From: Pleurocapsa sp. MO_226.B13
GTDB lineage: Bacteria; Cyanobacteriota; Cyanobacteriia; Cyanobacteriales; Xenococcaceae
NCBI GenBank assembly: GCA_030064795.1
Contig: JASJEI010000016.1
Span: 1 to 56,312 of the forward strand
Reading direction: 5' to 3'
DNA: 56,312 bases
Shown here: piece by piece, positions 1 through 7,695 of the stretch
How positions within the stretch are numbered: the first letter of the stretch is position 1
How the letters are laid out: the number at the start of each line of letters is the position of its first letter
Position numbers and translations under genes: made by a program
Notes under the pieces: generated by a model
The model's input: only the letters and a program-made list of their open reading frames with translations
Told to the model about the DNA's origin: nothing
The model's database searches: none

Positions 1-2
1 CT

Positions 3-282
3 GGTTCGTTTAAGGCTCTTTCAGTTGACAACAAACACCCTTCAAAGCTATCGATAGAGGAGCGTCTGGCAAACGTCAGGGAACAGATTAAAATCAAGGC
101 GAGGGAAAACGAAGAGAAGTCTCAAACTTCCCCATTCTCATACGCTGAACTAATAAGTCAGCAAAATAGTAGGGGGCGGGGGGGGGGGGGAGAATAACCC
201 AGGATGGAATAAGGGGAATGATTGGAATAAGGATTGGAATAAATGGCATAATTGGCATAATTGGCATAATTGGCATAAAGGA
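3..282 (+). pseudogene. grrA: GrrA-like RiPP precursor remnant (Gly/Trp/Asn repeat), broken
   Basis: Reading frame 3 is open from the left edge and encodes a leader-like segment containing LSIEERLANVREQIKIKA, followed by a Gly/Arg stretch. It stops at 195-197 just after a run of 13 G. Beyond the run, the reading frame one base over encodes a Trp-rich repeat: WNKGNDWNKDWNK and then four Trp-His units (205-276). A leader with SIEERL..VREQ and a Gly/Trp/Asn-rich tail is the pattern of the cyanobacterial GrrA/OscA1 precursors, whose tails receive cyclophane crosslinks from the radical SAM enzyme GrrM. With 12 instead of 13 G the two parts would be one frame. The N-terminus lies outside the window. 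The frame break could be a real mutation, a slippage switch, or a homopolymer sequencing error. Confidence 0.6.
178..190 (+). repeat. G13 homopolymer inside the precursor gene
   Basis: Thirteen consecutive G follow GGGGGC. The run sits exactly where the leader frame and the Trp-repeat frame of the GrrA-like precursor part company. Runs of this length slip readily during replication and are also error-prone in sequencing. Confidence 0.9.
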
Positions 283-435
283 ACTCATGCTAGTACCATG
301 CGAGGAATATCTTTATTGCAGAAGAACAATATTGATTTTGGCACCATTACTGTTCTTACTGAGAAATCCCTAGACTATCCCGATGAGATTTTTAAGTTTT
401 TTCGAGAAAATAACATTAAAGACGTAGGTTTCAAT
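280..435 (+). pseudogene. grrM: GrrM-like radical SAM/SPASM maturase fragment
   Basis: About 52 codons encode GTHASTMRGISLLQ, then FGTITVLTEKSLDYPDEIF and KDVGFN. This is the pattern of the middle of GrrM/OscB-type radical SAM maturases, in the part of the barrel that follows the iron-sulfur binding region. No CxxxCxxC cluster motif and no SPASM region are present, so it cannot be a working enzyme. The fragment is fused in frame to the precursor repeat at about 280 and loses similarity at about 435, where sequence belonging to the convergent WD40 gene begins. The natural order precursor then maturase is kept, so an internal deletion plus a 3' truncation would explain it. Family assignment is from motif memory, not from a search. 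Confidence 0.6.
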
Positions 436-3400
436 GATGGTTTGACCGCTTTTAGGTTCCAGCGTCCAGAGTCGAACTGTCCCGTCTGCTGAAGCAGTTG
501 CCAATAATGTTCCATCCCCATTGAAATCAATATCCCAGATTCTGTTGTCGTGACCCTTGAATTGGTCGAGTTGATTGCCCTCCTTGTCCCACAATCGGAC
601 GGTGGTGCCAGTGGTATCGCTTGTAGCAGTAGCTAGCCGTTTCCCGTCATGACTAAATTTGATATTCAGAACTGAACTATCATGGGCTAGGATTTTCTCG
701 ATTTTTTTGGCATCTTTGATATTTTGGATGTCCCAAAGAACCACAGTTCCATTATGTAAGCCTACTGCTAGCCTCGTTCTATCGGGACTAAAGCTGACAC
801 TCTGAATCGCATCGTCACTTTCTGATAATTCATCATCGGCCGGAAATTTATTGATTAATGTGCATTGCCTGTCCCATAGTCTGACAAATCCGTCTGCTGA
901 AACAGTTGCTAGTTCATTTCCTGTATGACTGAAACTGACGCCTAAGACTTGTTTGTCTGTAGCTTCAGGATTTTCACATTCAGCCTGTTCATTACCTTGA
1001 AAGTCCCAAATACGAGTCACTCCATCGTATGAGCTAGTAGCCAGGAGGTTTCCATCAGGGCTAAAACTAGCATCAGAAATGGGCTTGTCATGAGCTTTAA
1101 ATCGAGCAAGTTCCTGTTCTTGCGTATTCCGAACAATCACAGTGCTATCAACTAATGTAACTAATATCTTCTGTTGTCCATCTGGACTAAACTTGATGAT
1201 CCTTGCAGATTGAATAATATTTTGAAGAACTGGAATTGTCTTTGGTTTCTCTGGAGTTTGTGGATTCCAAGTAATGATATTACCATTAGTCAAAATACCA
1301 GCTACTTGTCCATCGGCAGTAAAATTGACAGCTATCACTTCGTAATTATTCTCGCTGAGAAGACGCTTCTCCTGTTTTTGGATGGCATCAAAGGTTTGTT
1401 GTAGGGCAAATATCGGCGTAACCGCAGGATAATGGCTTTCTCCCTTTGTTCCCTTGTCCACCATGCCCATTTTGTGCAGCTTGTTCCCCAAGACCATTGC
1501 TTTCAAAAAAGACTCTTCGAGAATACCTGAGTTCAAATCATCCAAAACCTGCTGCGAGTCAAGTTTCATCTTGTTAATATCCAGCTTTTTCTGAGCATTT
1601 AGCGCACTAATCCCTATTATTCCCGCTATAGCAAATAAGCCTGCTATTAATACCGAGCCAAAAGAAACTGCTTTTCGGATTTTACGTCTCACCTCAGTGA
1701 GTGTTCCTTCAATCTTCTCTCGTTCCCTGATTTGTTGGGTAAGCTTTTCATTTAATATACTTGTTGCCTCTTGCCGTTTTGCTATTTCTTCATTCCGTGC
1801 TTTCAGTATTTCTTTTTCTTTCTGATTCTCGATCCTCTTCCTCTTTTCCACCTCCAGTTTTTCGACTAACTCCTGATACTCTGTGGGTCGTTTTTTGCTG
1901 CGAATTAGACTGACTAGATAGTCATGTACGAGTTGATAGCGATCGTCAGAAATTTGCGACGATGGACGAACCAAGCCGGATTTCACAAAAATATTTAAAA
2001 CCAGATTCAGCTTTTCCTCTTCCACTTCTTTTAAAGATTGTAACTCTCTAACGATCTCGCTACGAGTTTTGAGAGGGCGGTTATAGTTTTCGTCAGTGAG
2101 TAAATATAAGATCAGATCCGCTTCTTGTTTATTTTCTGGACCGCAATCTCCGACAACTTCTTTAAGGTATTTCTGAACGAGGATTGCCTTAGAACTATCC
2201 TTATTGGTTAAATTTGAATCATTACCTATTTCATCTGGCTCATTTCTTAAGTTTTCATATTCTCTCAGAGTAGAGATACCCTTTTCTTGTAGTTGATAAC
2301 CCAGGAGCTGTAATTCAATGGGGCGGATAGAGCCTGAGTTATTTGCTAAATCACTGACCAATCGGTCAATTAATTCTTCCTCCAGGTAAAACTGGGACTG
2401 TTTTGTCAAAGTTTGAACGATCTTTTTAGCAGCATCCTTATCAAAATCTTTGAGCGGTAGTCGATTGCGGGAACTGAGAATATCTTGCCAATTAGTACCA
2501 GTTTTAATGAAAGGCTCCCATTTAAGCAAGTAAAGCAAGTAATCCTGCCTTAAAGAGAGAACAACATACACTAAATCTGTGTCAAGACAGTCATTTAAAA
2601 AAGTCCAAAACTCCTTTTGTTTTTTTGCTTCAGGACAGGTAAAGAAAAAATCTTCAAACTGGTCAAAAATCAGAACTGTTAGCCAGTTCCAGTTTTTATT
2701 GTTATGTAATTGCGCTTTAATCTCCTCTATTGAATCGAGAGGTTTATCGATTCGTCCTAAACAGGTTCTTAGTTCTGCGGCTGCTTTTGAATCTAGTGAG
2801 TCAGCATGCTGTTTGAGGCGGTTTTGCAGTGTCTTAATCTTTTCTTCTTTCTTTATCAGAGCATCAAGATATTCTGAGTAGACTTTCCTTTTTTCGGTTT
2901 CTGGTGATTCTAGATTGTTAATGATGAGTTCTGGATGTTCCTTGAGACGTTCTAGGTGTTCTTGAGTCAGTGGATGAGAATTAACAAGACGTTGGTAGTA
3001 AGTTGTTAGTTCTTGTTTTGCTGCTTCATCCTCTATGGAGTTGATGAGTTGTTGTAATTGGTCTTTCAGTGTTTTAATCTCTATTTTGGCTGACTCCATA
3101 AGCTCAATAAGGCTTTTTAAGTCAGCTTCCAATATCTTTGGTGAATTTCCCGATTCGGAAAAACGTTCTGGATGGTTACTGAGACTTTTTAAGTGCGTAT
3201 CAGTCAATATTTGTCCAATTTCCCTAACCCAATTATCGTAAAGGCTCAAAGGGAAGGGCAAAACATCGCAATCTTGAATAATTTTTTGCTTCAAGCTAGG
3301 AATTAAACCAGCCTTGATGGTTGAACTCTTGCCAACTCCTAACGGACCGTGAACCACGGTTAACTTCGTGTCGTAACGGTAAAACCTCGATAGCAGTTTA

Positions 3401-4782
3401 TCGACATAGTTCTGCCGACCAGAAACAGTAATAGCGGCTGCCACTTTTTCTTGACCGTCTGGACTGGTTGGATTTTGGGGCTGTAGGCTAGCTGTACCGA
3501 TAAAGGGACGAAATCCAAACTGACCTTCTACTTTCTGTCGTTCTTGCTTGATTTCAAAAGCTTTGAGATATTGCTTCTGTTCGTAATAAAGGTCGCGCAA
3601 CTTATTTGAAATCTCGATATAGCGTTGGGGATTATCTTGAGGGTTAGTAATGTTTTTCGCTTCTTCTAAATTATCAATCGCCAAGCGTGTTTGATTGAGT
3701 TGCTGATGAGCTTCTGCTAACAGTAGGAGATACCATACTTGACAAGATTGCTGTTGTTCACCACCAACTTGCTTGAAGATTTGCAAAGCCTGTGTTGCAA
3801 AATTTAGTGCCTGTTCAAACAGTTGTTGCGCGTCTTCTCTTTGTTGAATTTTTTTCCCTTTTTCGAGAGCAACTTTGGCTTGAAATCCAAAATCTTGGGC
3901 TAGTTGAAGAGGACTGTTGGTACTTTCGTGAAGTTTTTGAGACTTCAGCGCAATTTCTTGTAAATCATCCCATTTCTCTAGCCTCAGCAATACCTCGCCC
4001 AGCTTACTAATAAATTTTGCTATTAGGTCTTCACGCTGAGCTTGTTCAAAAATAGTAAGATATTTTTGAAGATATGCCCTTTTCCACGTCCAGTAGTCAC
4101 TAGCGATAACAAAATACAGATTAAGACTATCTTGCAATTCAGGCTGTAAATCAATTCCTCGCTCTTGTAACTCCCTTTGGGCTAATTCTAATTCTCGACG
4201 TTGACGGCTATGCTCTTGCTCAAGGGTTTTCTGAGCAAAAAAACTATCTGCTCCTTGATTGAGAATCGTGTTAAGCTCAACATTTGTTTCTTCTGTAGTT
4301 TCTTCTTTAATTAACTCAATTAATTGTTCGTTGGTTAATTTAAAGGAGATGGGGATGCTAGTCCAATTGTAAAAATCGGTAGCAACATTGGCTAATTTTT
4401 TTCTAACTTCATCAGTCATCCACAACACTAACGGAAAATGAAAATGCTCCCGAAATCTATCCCGTTCCCCCTTGGCATTAGCTAATAAACTTTCGAGATC
4501 GTGGACTTGTTCTAACCCCAAAATCATCACCGCAGAAGGCTTTTCTTCTCCCCATTTTTGCAATTGGCTTTTGATTGCATTGAAAAGGTTCTTCGTCTCT
4601 GGAAGAAGTTCCAGTATTTTGATCTCTACTGGACACTGCTTGAGCAAATGTGACAGGATATCTTCTCTTAATTGTTCGTAATTACAACTCACAGTAATCA
4701 GCGTGAAATGCTGACCACTAGCTTTACTAATGGCTCTGTTCAAGCGATTTAATTGATCTTGGTGAGATGAATTAGTCATCAT
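370..4782 (-). CDS. TPR / STAND-type NTPase / WD40 protein with a membrane segment
   Basis: A 1470-residue multidomain protein. Residues 1-170 form an uncharacterised domain (ending around PLVLWMTDEVRKKLANVAT) without a Walker A motif. Helical TPR-like repeats follow at about 230-420. A STAND-family NTPase comes next, with Walker A VVHGPLGVGKSST near residue 480, a long charged insert at about 550-690 and Walker B LTVLIFDQFEDFFF near 700. A coiled coil at about 960-1035, one membrane helix at about 1038-1062 (VLIAGLFAIAGIIGISAL) and WD40 repeats from about 1110 to 1450 (FSPDGNLLATSSYDG..RIWD type) complete it. The architecture fits a sensor-switch protein: WD40 and TPR parts detect a ligand and the NTPase oligomerises, as in bacterial NLR-like proteins. 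The gene starts 47 bp after the neighbouring ATPase gene and is probably co-transcribed. The last ~20 residues come from antisense of the grrM remnant, so the original C-terminus seems to have been replaced. Confidence 0.85.
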   Translation of the reverse strand: MMTNSSHQDQLNRLNRAISKASGQHFTLITVSCNYEQLREDILSHLLKQCPVEIKILELLPETKNLFNAIKSQLQKWGEEKPSAVMILGLEQVHDLESLLANAKGERDRFREHFHFPLVLWMTDEVRKKLANVATDFYNWTSIPISFKLTNEQLIELIKEETTEETNVELNTILNQGADSFFAQKTLEQEHSRQRRELELAQRELQERGIDLQPELQDSLNLYFVIASDYWTWKRAYLQKYLTIFEQAQREDLIAKFISKLGEVLLRLEKWDDLQEIALKSQKLHESTNSPLQLAQDFGFQAKVALEKGKKIQQREDAQQLFEQALNFATQALQIFKQVGGEQQQSCQVWYLLLLAEAHQQLNQTRLAIDNLEEAKNITNPQDNPQRYIEISNKLRDLYYEQKQYLKAFEIKQERQKVEGQFGFRPFIGTASLQPQNPTSPDGQEKVAAAITVSGRQNYVDKLLSRFYRYDTKLTVVHGPLGVGKSSTIKAGLIPSLKQKIIQDCDVLPFPLSLYDNWVREIGQILTDTHLKSLSNHPERFSESGNSPKILEADLKSLIELMESAKIEIKTLKDQLQQLINSIEDEAAKQELTTYYQRLVNSHPLTQEHLERLKEHPELIINNLESPETEKRKVYSEYLDALIKKEEKIKTLQNRLKQHADSLDSKAAAELRTCLGRIDKPLDSIEEIKAQLHNNKNWNWLTVLIFDQFEDFFFTCPEAKKQKEFWTFLNDCLDTDLVYVVLSLRQDYLLYLLKWEPFIKTGTNWQDILSSRNRLPLKDFDKDAAKKIVQTLTKQSQFYLEEELIDRLVSDLANNSGSIRPIELQLLGYQLQEKGISTLREYENLRNEPDEIGNDSNLTNKDSSKAILVQKYLKEVVGDCGPENKQEADLILYLLTDENYNRPLKTRSEIVRELQSLKEVEEEKLNLVLNIFVKSGLVRPSSQISDDRYQLVHDYLVSLIRSKKRPTEYQELVEKLEVEKRKRIENQKEKEILKARNEEIAKRQEATSILNEKLTQQIREREKIEGTLTEVRRKIRKAVSFGSVLIAGLFAIAGIIGISALNAQKKLDINKMKLDSQQVLDDLNSGILEESFLKAMVLGNKLHKMGMVDKGTKGESHYPAVTPIFALQQTFDAIQKQEKRLLSENNYEVIAVNFTADGQVAGILTNGNIITWNPQTPEKPKTIPVLQNIIQSARIIKFSPDGQQKILVTLVDSTVIVRNTQEQELARFKAHDKPISDASFSPDGNLLATSSYDGVTRIWDFQGNEQAECENPEATDKQVLGVSFSHTGNELATVSADGFVRLWDRQCTLINKFPADDELSESDDAIQSVSFSPDRTRLAVGLHNGTVVLWDIQNIKDAKKIEKILAHDSSVLNIKFSHDGKRLATATSDTTGTTVRLWDKEGNQLDQFKGHDNRIWDIDFNGDGTLLATASADGTVRLWTLEPKSGQTIIETYVFNVIFSKKLKNLIGIV

Positions 4783-4829
4783 TGCCCTACCTTTGGGGTA
4801 GATTTAATCTTTTAAGAGTGTTTTAAAGA

Positions 4830-6248
4830 CTACTTTGTTTCTCTTAAAGACCGAAAAAAATCAGTTTCTCTCAAAATTGGGGAAATATCGTACCAGTTTT
4901 CCCCGTTATCGTCTTGATACTCTAAGATCCAAAGATTGTGCACTAACCTTTGGTATTTTTTTTCTCCACTGGTCTTTTTATCTTGGGCTACTTGATAGAG
5001 CCACTTCCAATCATCTGGATCAATTCCTTTAAATAGGTCATCTTGGTATTCTTGAGTTATTCTATTCAAACAAGCGTCCGATAAAGGAGGATCTTCATCT
5101 GTTAAACAGGCATAGAGTATCCTCAGTAAATTTCGTACATGACCCCCGCTAAGACGGCACATTTTACATAAGATTTCGTTTGTCCTGAACGTTTGGGTTG
5201 TGCTTGAGGTTTCAGTTTGCTCGAACACTTGGGAGACTAACTCTGGACTAAGCAGTTCTTCTCTAGAAACTTGTGGGAATGCTCTTGCCATAACCATCTG
5301 CTGCAAAAGGGGCATACCTTTTGGATCATCACTTCCGTCTTTCCACTGTACTCGCACCATCGGTAAGTGTTGGGGTCTTCCAAAGCGGTTTATTAGGGTG
5401 TTAAGTTCTGAGGAGTACCTCAACACCAAAGGAATTGTATAAACAACATGACAGTTTAGCTGTGCTAACCGATCGCCCCGATCGATAAATAGATATTCTG
5501 GTTGAGTGCGCTTGAAGCCTTCCTTGACTCGATTATCTATTCTGTCCAAATTATCGACAATGACAACTAGCCCTTTTTTTCTTTTCTCGCCTATTAATCG
5601 GTCAGTCGCTTTACCCAAAACATCCTTATTCAAAGCGTTCAAGATCCCCTCAGTTTGGGGAGCTAATTTTTGTCTTAATTGAGTTCGCACCTCTGGACTG
5701 TCCTTGGCTTGGCGATTAATTTCTATTAGCCCTTCTAGGAAGGATACCTTGATTTTTAGCGATTTAATGGTTTCTGCAATGCTCTTAAATAGCTTGATAA
5801 AAAACGGCGGTTGGAGGTCAATATCAACGTCCTTTAAACTGCTAGCAACTTGACGGGCGATCGCTAAGAGAATATCGGTAATATCTACATCTGACATCTC
5901 TAGATCGTCAGTAGACTCAAAATAAACGACATGAAATCCTTCGTCTTCCAATTCTTTCTGCAATCTTCGTAACTCCGTTGATTTTCCGCAGCCAATATGT
6001 CCAGTAAACAGTTGGCAGCTTGGCTGATTGCTTTTGGCTTTTCTCTCGATCGTCCGTTTTAGCCTCCGAATAATCTGACTACCTCTCACCGGAGTAAAAT
6101 CGATATAGTATCGATCGTCGTTACCTTTTCGATTTGCGAGATTCAAGGTTCTAGTCGGTTCACAGGCAGTGAAAAAATGGTCAGGATCTAATCTCGGAGT
6201 TTCTTTCATGGCAAACATCTGAAGAGGAGTTGCATACCTCTTTATCAT
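4830..6248 (-). CDS. P-loop ATPase, first gene of the STAND module
   Basis: This 472-residue protein has a Walker A motif FTGHIGCGKSTELRRL (about residues 80-95) and a Walker B LVVIVDNLDRID (about 226-238). It contains an arginine-rich RNLLRILYACL helix and a C-terminal winged-helix-like part (LVHNLWILEYQDDNGENWYDISPILRET). This is the look of an AAA+/ORC-like or KAP-like ATPase that regulates or loads a partner, not of a metabolic enzyme. It lies directly upstream of the TPR-STAND-WD40 gene on the same strand with a 47-bp gap. In-frame Met codons at residues 11 and 14 are alternative starts. I do not recognise a named gene. A role as ATP-dependent switch for its neighbour, perhaps in phage or stress response, is inference from architecture and pairing. 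Confidence 0.8.
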   Translation of the reverse strand: MIKRYATPLQMFAMKETPRLDPDHFFTACEPTRTLNLANRKGNDDRYYIDFTPVRGSQIIRRLKRTIERKAKSNQPSCQLFTGHIGCGKSTELRRLQKELEDEGFHVVYFESTDDLEMSDVDITDILLAIARQVASSLKDVDIDLQPPFFIKLFKSIAETIKSLKIKVSFLEGLIEINRQAKDSPEVRTQLRQKLAPQTEGILNALNKDVLGKATDRLIGEKRKKGLVVIVDNLDRIDNRVKEGFKRTQPEYLFIDRGDRLAQLNCHVVYTIPLVLRYSSELNTLINRFGRPQHLPMVRVQWKDGSDDPKGMPLLQQMVMARAFPQVSREELLSPELVSQVFEQTETSSTTQTFRTNEILCKMCRLSGGHVRNLLRILYACLTDEDPPLSDACLNRITQEYQDDLFKGIDPDDWKWLYQVAQDKKTSGEKKYQRLVHNLWILEYQDDNGENWYDISPILRETDFFRSLRETK

Positions 6249-6308
6249 ATTTGTGGTTAGTTAACCTAACAATTAAATCGTAAAGAAAATACAATACTTA
6301 CTTCGAGA

Positions 6309-6527
6309 CTATAAAATAGAAAGAAAGTAGTATATTTTGGCAAATACTGACTTAAATTGTGGTTTTGTGCAAAGAGCTATTTCAACTGCCGATGATCTCA
6401 CCACCAGATATAAAGTGCGATTAGTTTCGGGTGTGCTCAAAAATAGTGGGCAATTTCCCAGAGCGATCGCTTTTGGGAAGACTTCATAAAATTGTAATTC
6501 CTGTTGCAGCTCATAAATTCTTTCCAC
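6309..6527 (-). CDS. small hypothetical protein, doubtful
   Basis: A 72-codon frame begins MERIYELQQELQFYEVFPKA and has a hydrophobic end. The N-terminal half has a plausible amino-acid composition and one HIP1 site, but I recognise no family. There is no strong ribosome-binding site. It lies alone in the ~400-bp gap upstream of the ATPase gene. It could be a fragment of a longer signalling protein or chance. Confidence 0.25.
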   Translation of the reverse strand: MERIYELQQELQFYEVFPKAIALGNCPLFLSTPETNRTLYLVVRSSAVEIALCTKPQFKSVFAKIYYFLSIL

Positions 6528-6645
6528 GCGCTAAAGTTAGATTGGGCTGATGAAGTCAGAGGTCGTCTTCATGGTTATTGCTATAGCTATCTTTAAATAA
6601 GAGTACGATCGCATTTATCCTTAACGTTTAAAATCAAGGGAAGTA

Positions 6646-7182
6646 TTAAACAGCTAGATGAGTCGCCGTCCAGATCGTCCAACCATCCAAAAGCCATAAC
6701 ACCATAGTGCAAACAAACAAAATTAGATACATCCAAGGTTGAGACAGGGGACGAACATCAACTGTATCAATACCAGTTTTCTCACTGACAATCTTAACCA
6801 TTTTGTTGAAGCCAGCTACCCGCATCGGTAGTAGATAGGCTTTTTCTGCTTGAGAAGAAGTAAAGTAATAAACTAAACCACCTTGTCCTGTGGTGCGCAT
6901 CTTCAGTTTGTCAATTTCATTCCAAGATAAAGACCAACCCTTGCGGAAAAAACTAGGCACCCAGCTAGGATAGGCTACCTGGATCTTGTCATCATCTAAA
7001 ATTACCTTTTCACTAAGAGCAGCATATACCGCGATCGCACCTATAACGATACCGATCCACAACAACCAAGATGGTACTGGTGCATTAGTAAAGTCTGCTA
7101 AAAAAGGTAACGGAACTGTTAAACCAATATAAAGACACAACAAAGTAATACGAATAATCGGAGAAATATTAAAAGTGTTCAT
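6646..7182 (-). CDS. membrane protein with PH-like soluble part, downstream of ferredoxin
   Basis: Starting at MNTFNISPIIRITL, the protein has 178 residues. Two N-terminal membrane helices (about 8-27 and 37-56) are followed by a soluble middle domain (VILDDDKIQVAYPSWVPSF through GIDTVDVRPL), and a C-terminal helix (WMYLILFVCTMVLWLLDGW) ends the protein. The middle domain resembles bacterial PH-type domains of small membrane proteins. A longer frame starts at 7275, overlapping the ferredoxin stop as ATGA, but its first 31 codons are encoded by low-complexity cttgt-rich DNA, so I prefer the inner start. It probably forms an operon with the ferredoxin gene. Function unknown. Confidence 0.65.
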   Translation of the reverse strand: MNTFNISPIIRITLLCLYIGLTVPLPFLADFTNAPVPSWLLWIGIVIGAIAVYAALSEKVILDDDKIQVAYPSWVPSFFRKGWSLSWNEIDKLKMRTTGQGGLVYYFTSSQAEKAYLLPMRVAGFNKMVKIVSEKTGIDTVDVRPLSQPWMYLILFVCTMVLWLLDGWTIWTATHLAV

Positions 7183-7271
7183 TTTATTAAAGTGGTTAGT
7201 TGTTAGAGATAAGGCATGCCTTGTCTGTCTTGTCTGTACAGTTGTCAGTCTTGTTCCTTTTTCCTTGTTCC

Positions 7272-7601
7272 TCATCCCTCTTTCCTCATCTCTCCTTGTC
7301 CCCAGAAGCCATCATATTTAATCACCTCGATATCTCCTAGAACTTTAGTTTGACAAGCCAGACGACGGTTTTGTTTGAGGGAATGGGGAGGAAGCGATCG
7401 CCTGGTGCGATCTTTCCAATTAGGTTCTGATACTTTGCCAATAATTTCTACCGCACAAGTACCACAACTACCAATCCCCCTACAGTTGATAATTGTTGAT
7501 TTTCCGTTATGGACAGCTATTTTGTGCTTCAATAAAACTTTGCGTAGATTTGAACCGCGATCGCAGGTAAAAGCTTTTCCTTGTACAGTTACGGTAGGCA
7601 T
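7272..7601 (-). CDS. 2Fe-2S ferredoxin-like protein
   Basis: A 109-residue protein beginning MPTVTVQGKAFTCDRG, with the beta-grasp ferredoxin fold pattern. The cluster ligands are visible in NCRGIGSCGTCAVE (Cys-x5-Cys-x2-Cys) and RLACQTKV. The first spacing of five is that of adrenodoxin-type proteins, not the four of plant-type photosynthetic ferredoxins. A TTG two codons upstream is an alternative start, but the ATG at 7601 is more likely. It would pass single electrons to an unknown partner. The next gene encodes a membrane protein that may anchor or use it. It diverges from cimA with about 95 bp between starts, so the two may share a regulatory region. Confidence 0.85.
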   Translation of the reverse strand: MPTVTVQGKAFTCDRGSNLRKVLLKHKIAVHNGKSTIINCRGIGSCGTCAVEIIGKVSEPNWKDRTRRSLPPHSLKQNRRLACQTKVLGDIEVIKYDGFWGQGEMRKEG

Positions 7602-7695
7602 AGTCAATTTTCTACTTGGAGCAAAATATTTATATATTTATTATCTCTAAGTAACTTAACATTTCTTAACTTGGATTGGAGTGAAATAGAGCTTC

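Noticed and set aside
370..4782. Link between the STAND protein and the GRDYI-motif genes at 53.5-54.7 kb
   Set aside because: The STAND protein's N-terminus has no matching motif, and the loci are 49 kb apart.
7183..7275. N-terminal extension of the membrane protein starting at the ATGA overlap
   Set aside because: The 31 extra codons come from low-complexity cttgt-rich DNA and look non-coding.
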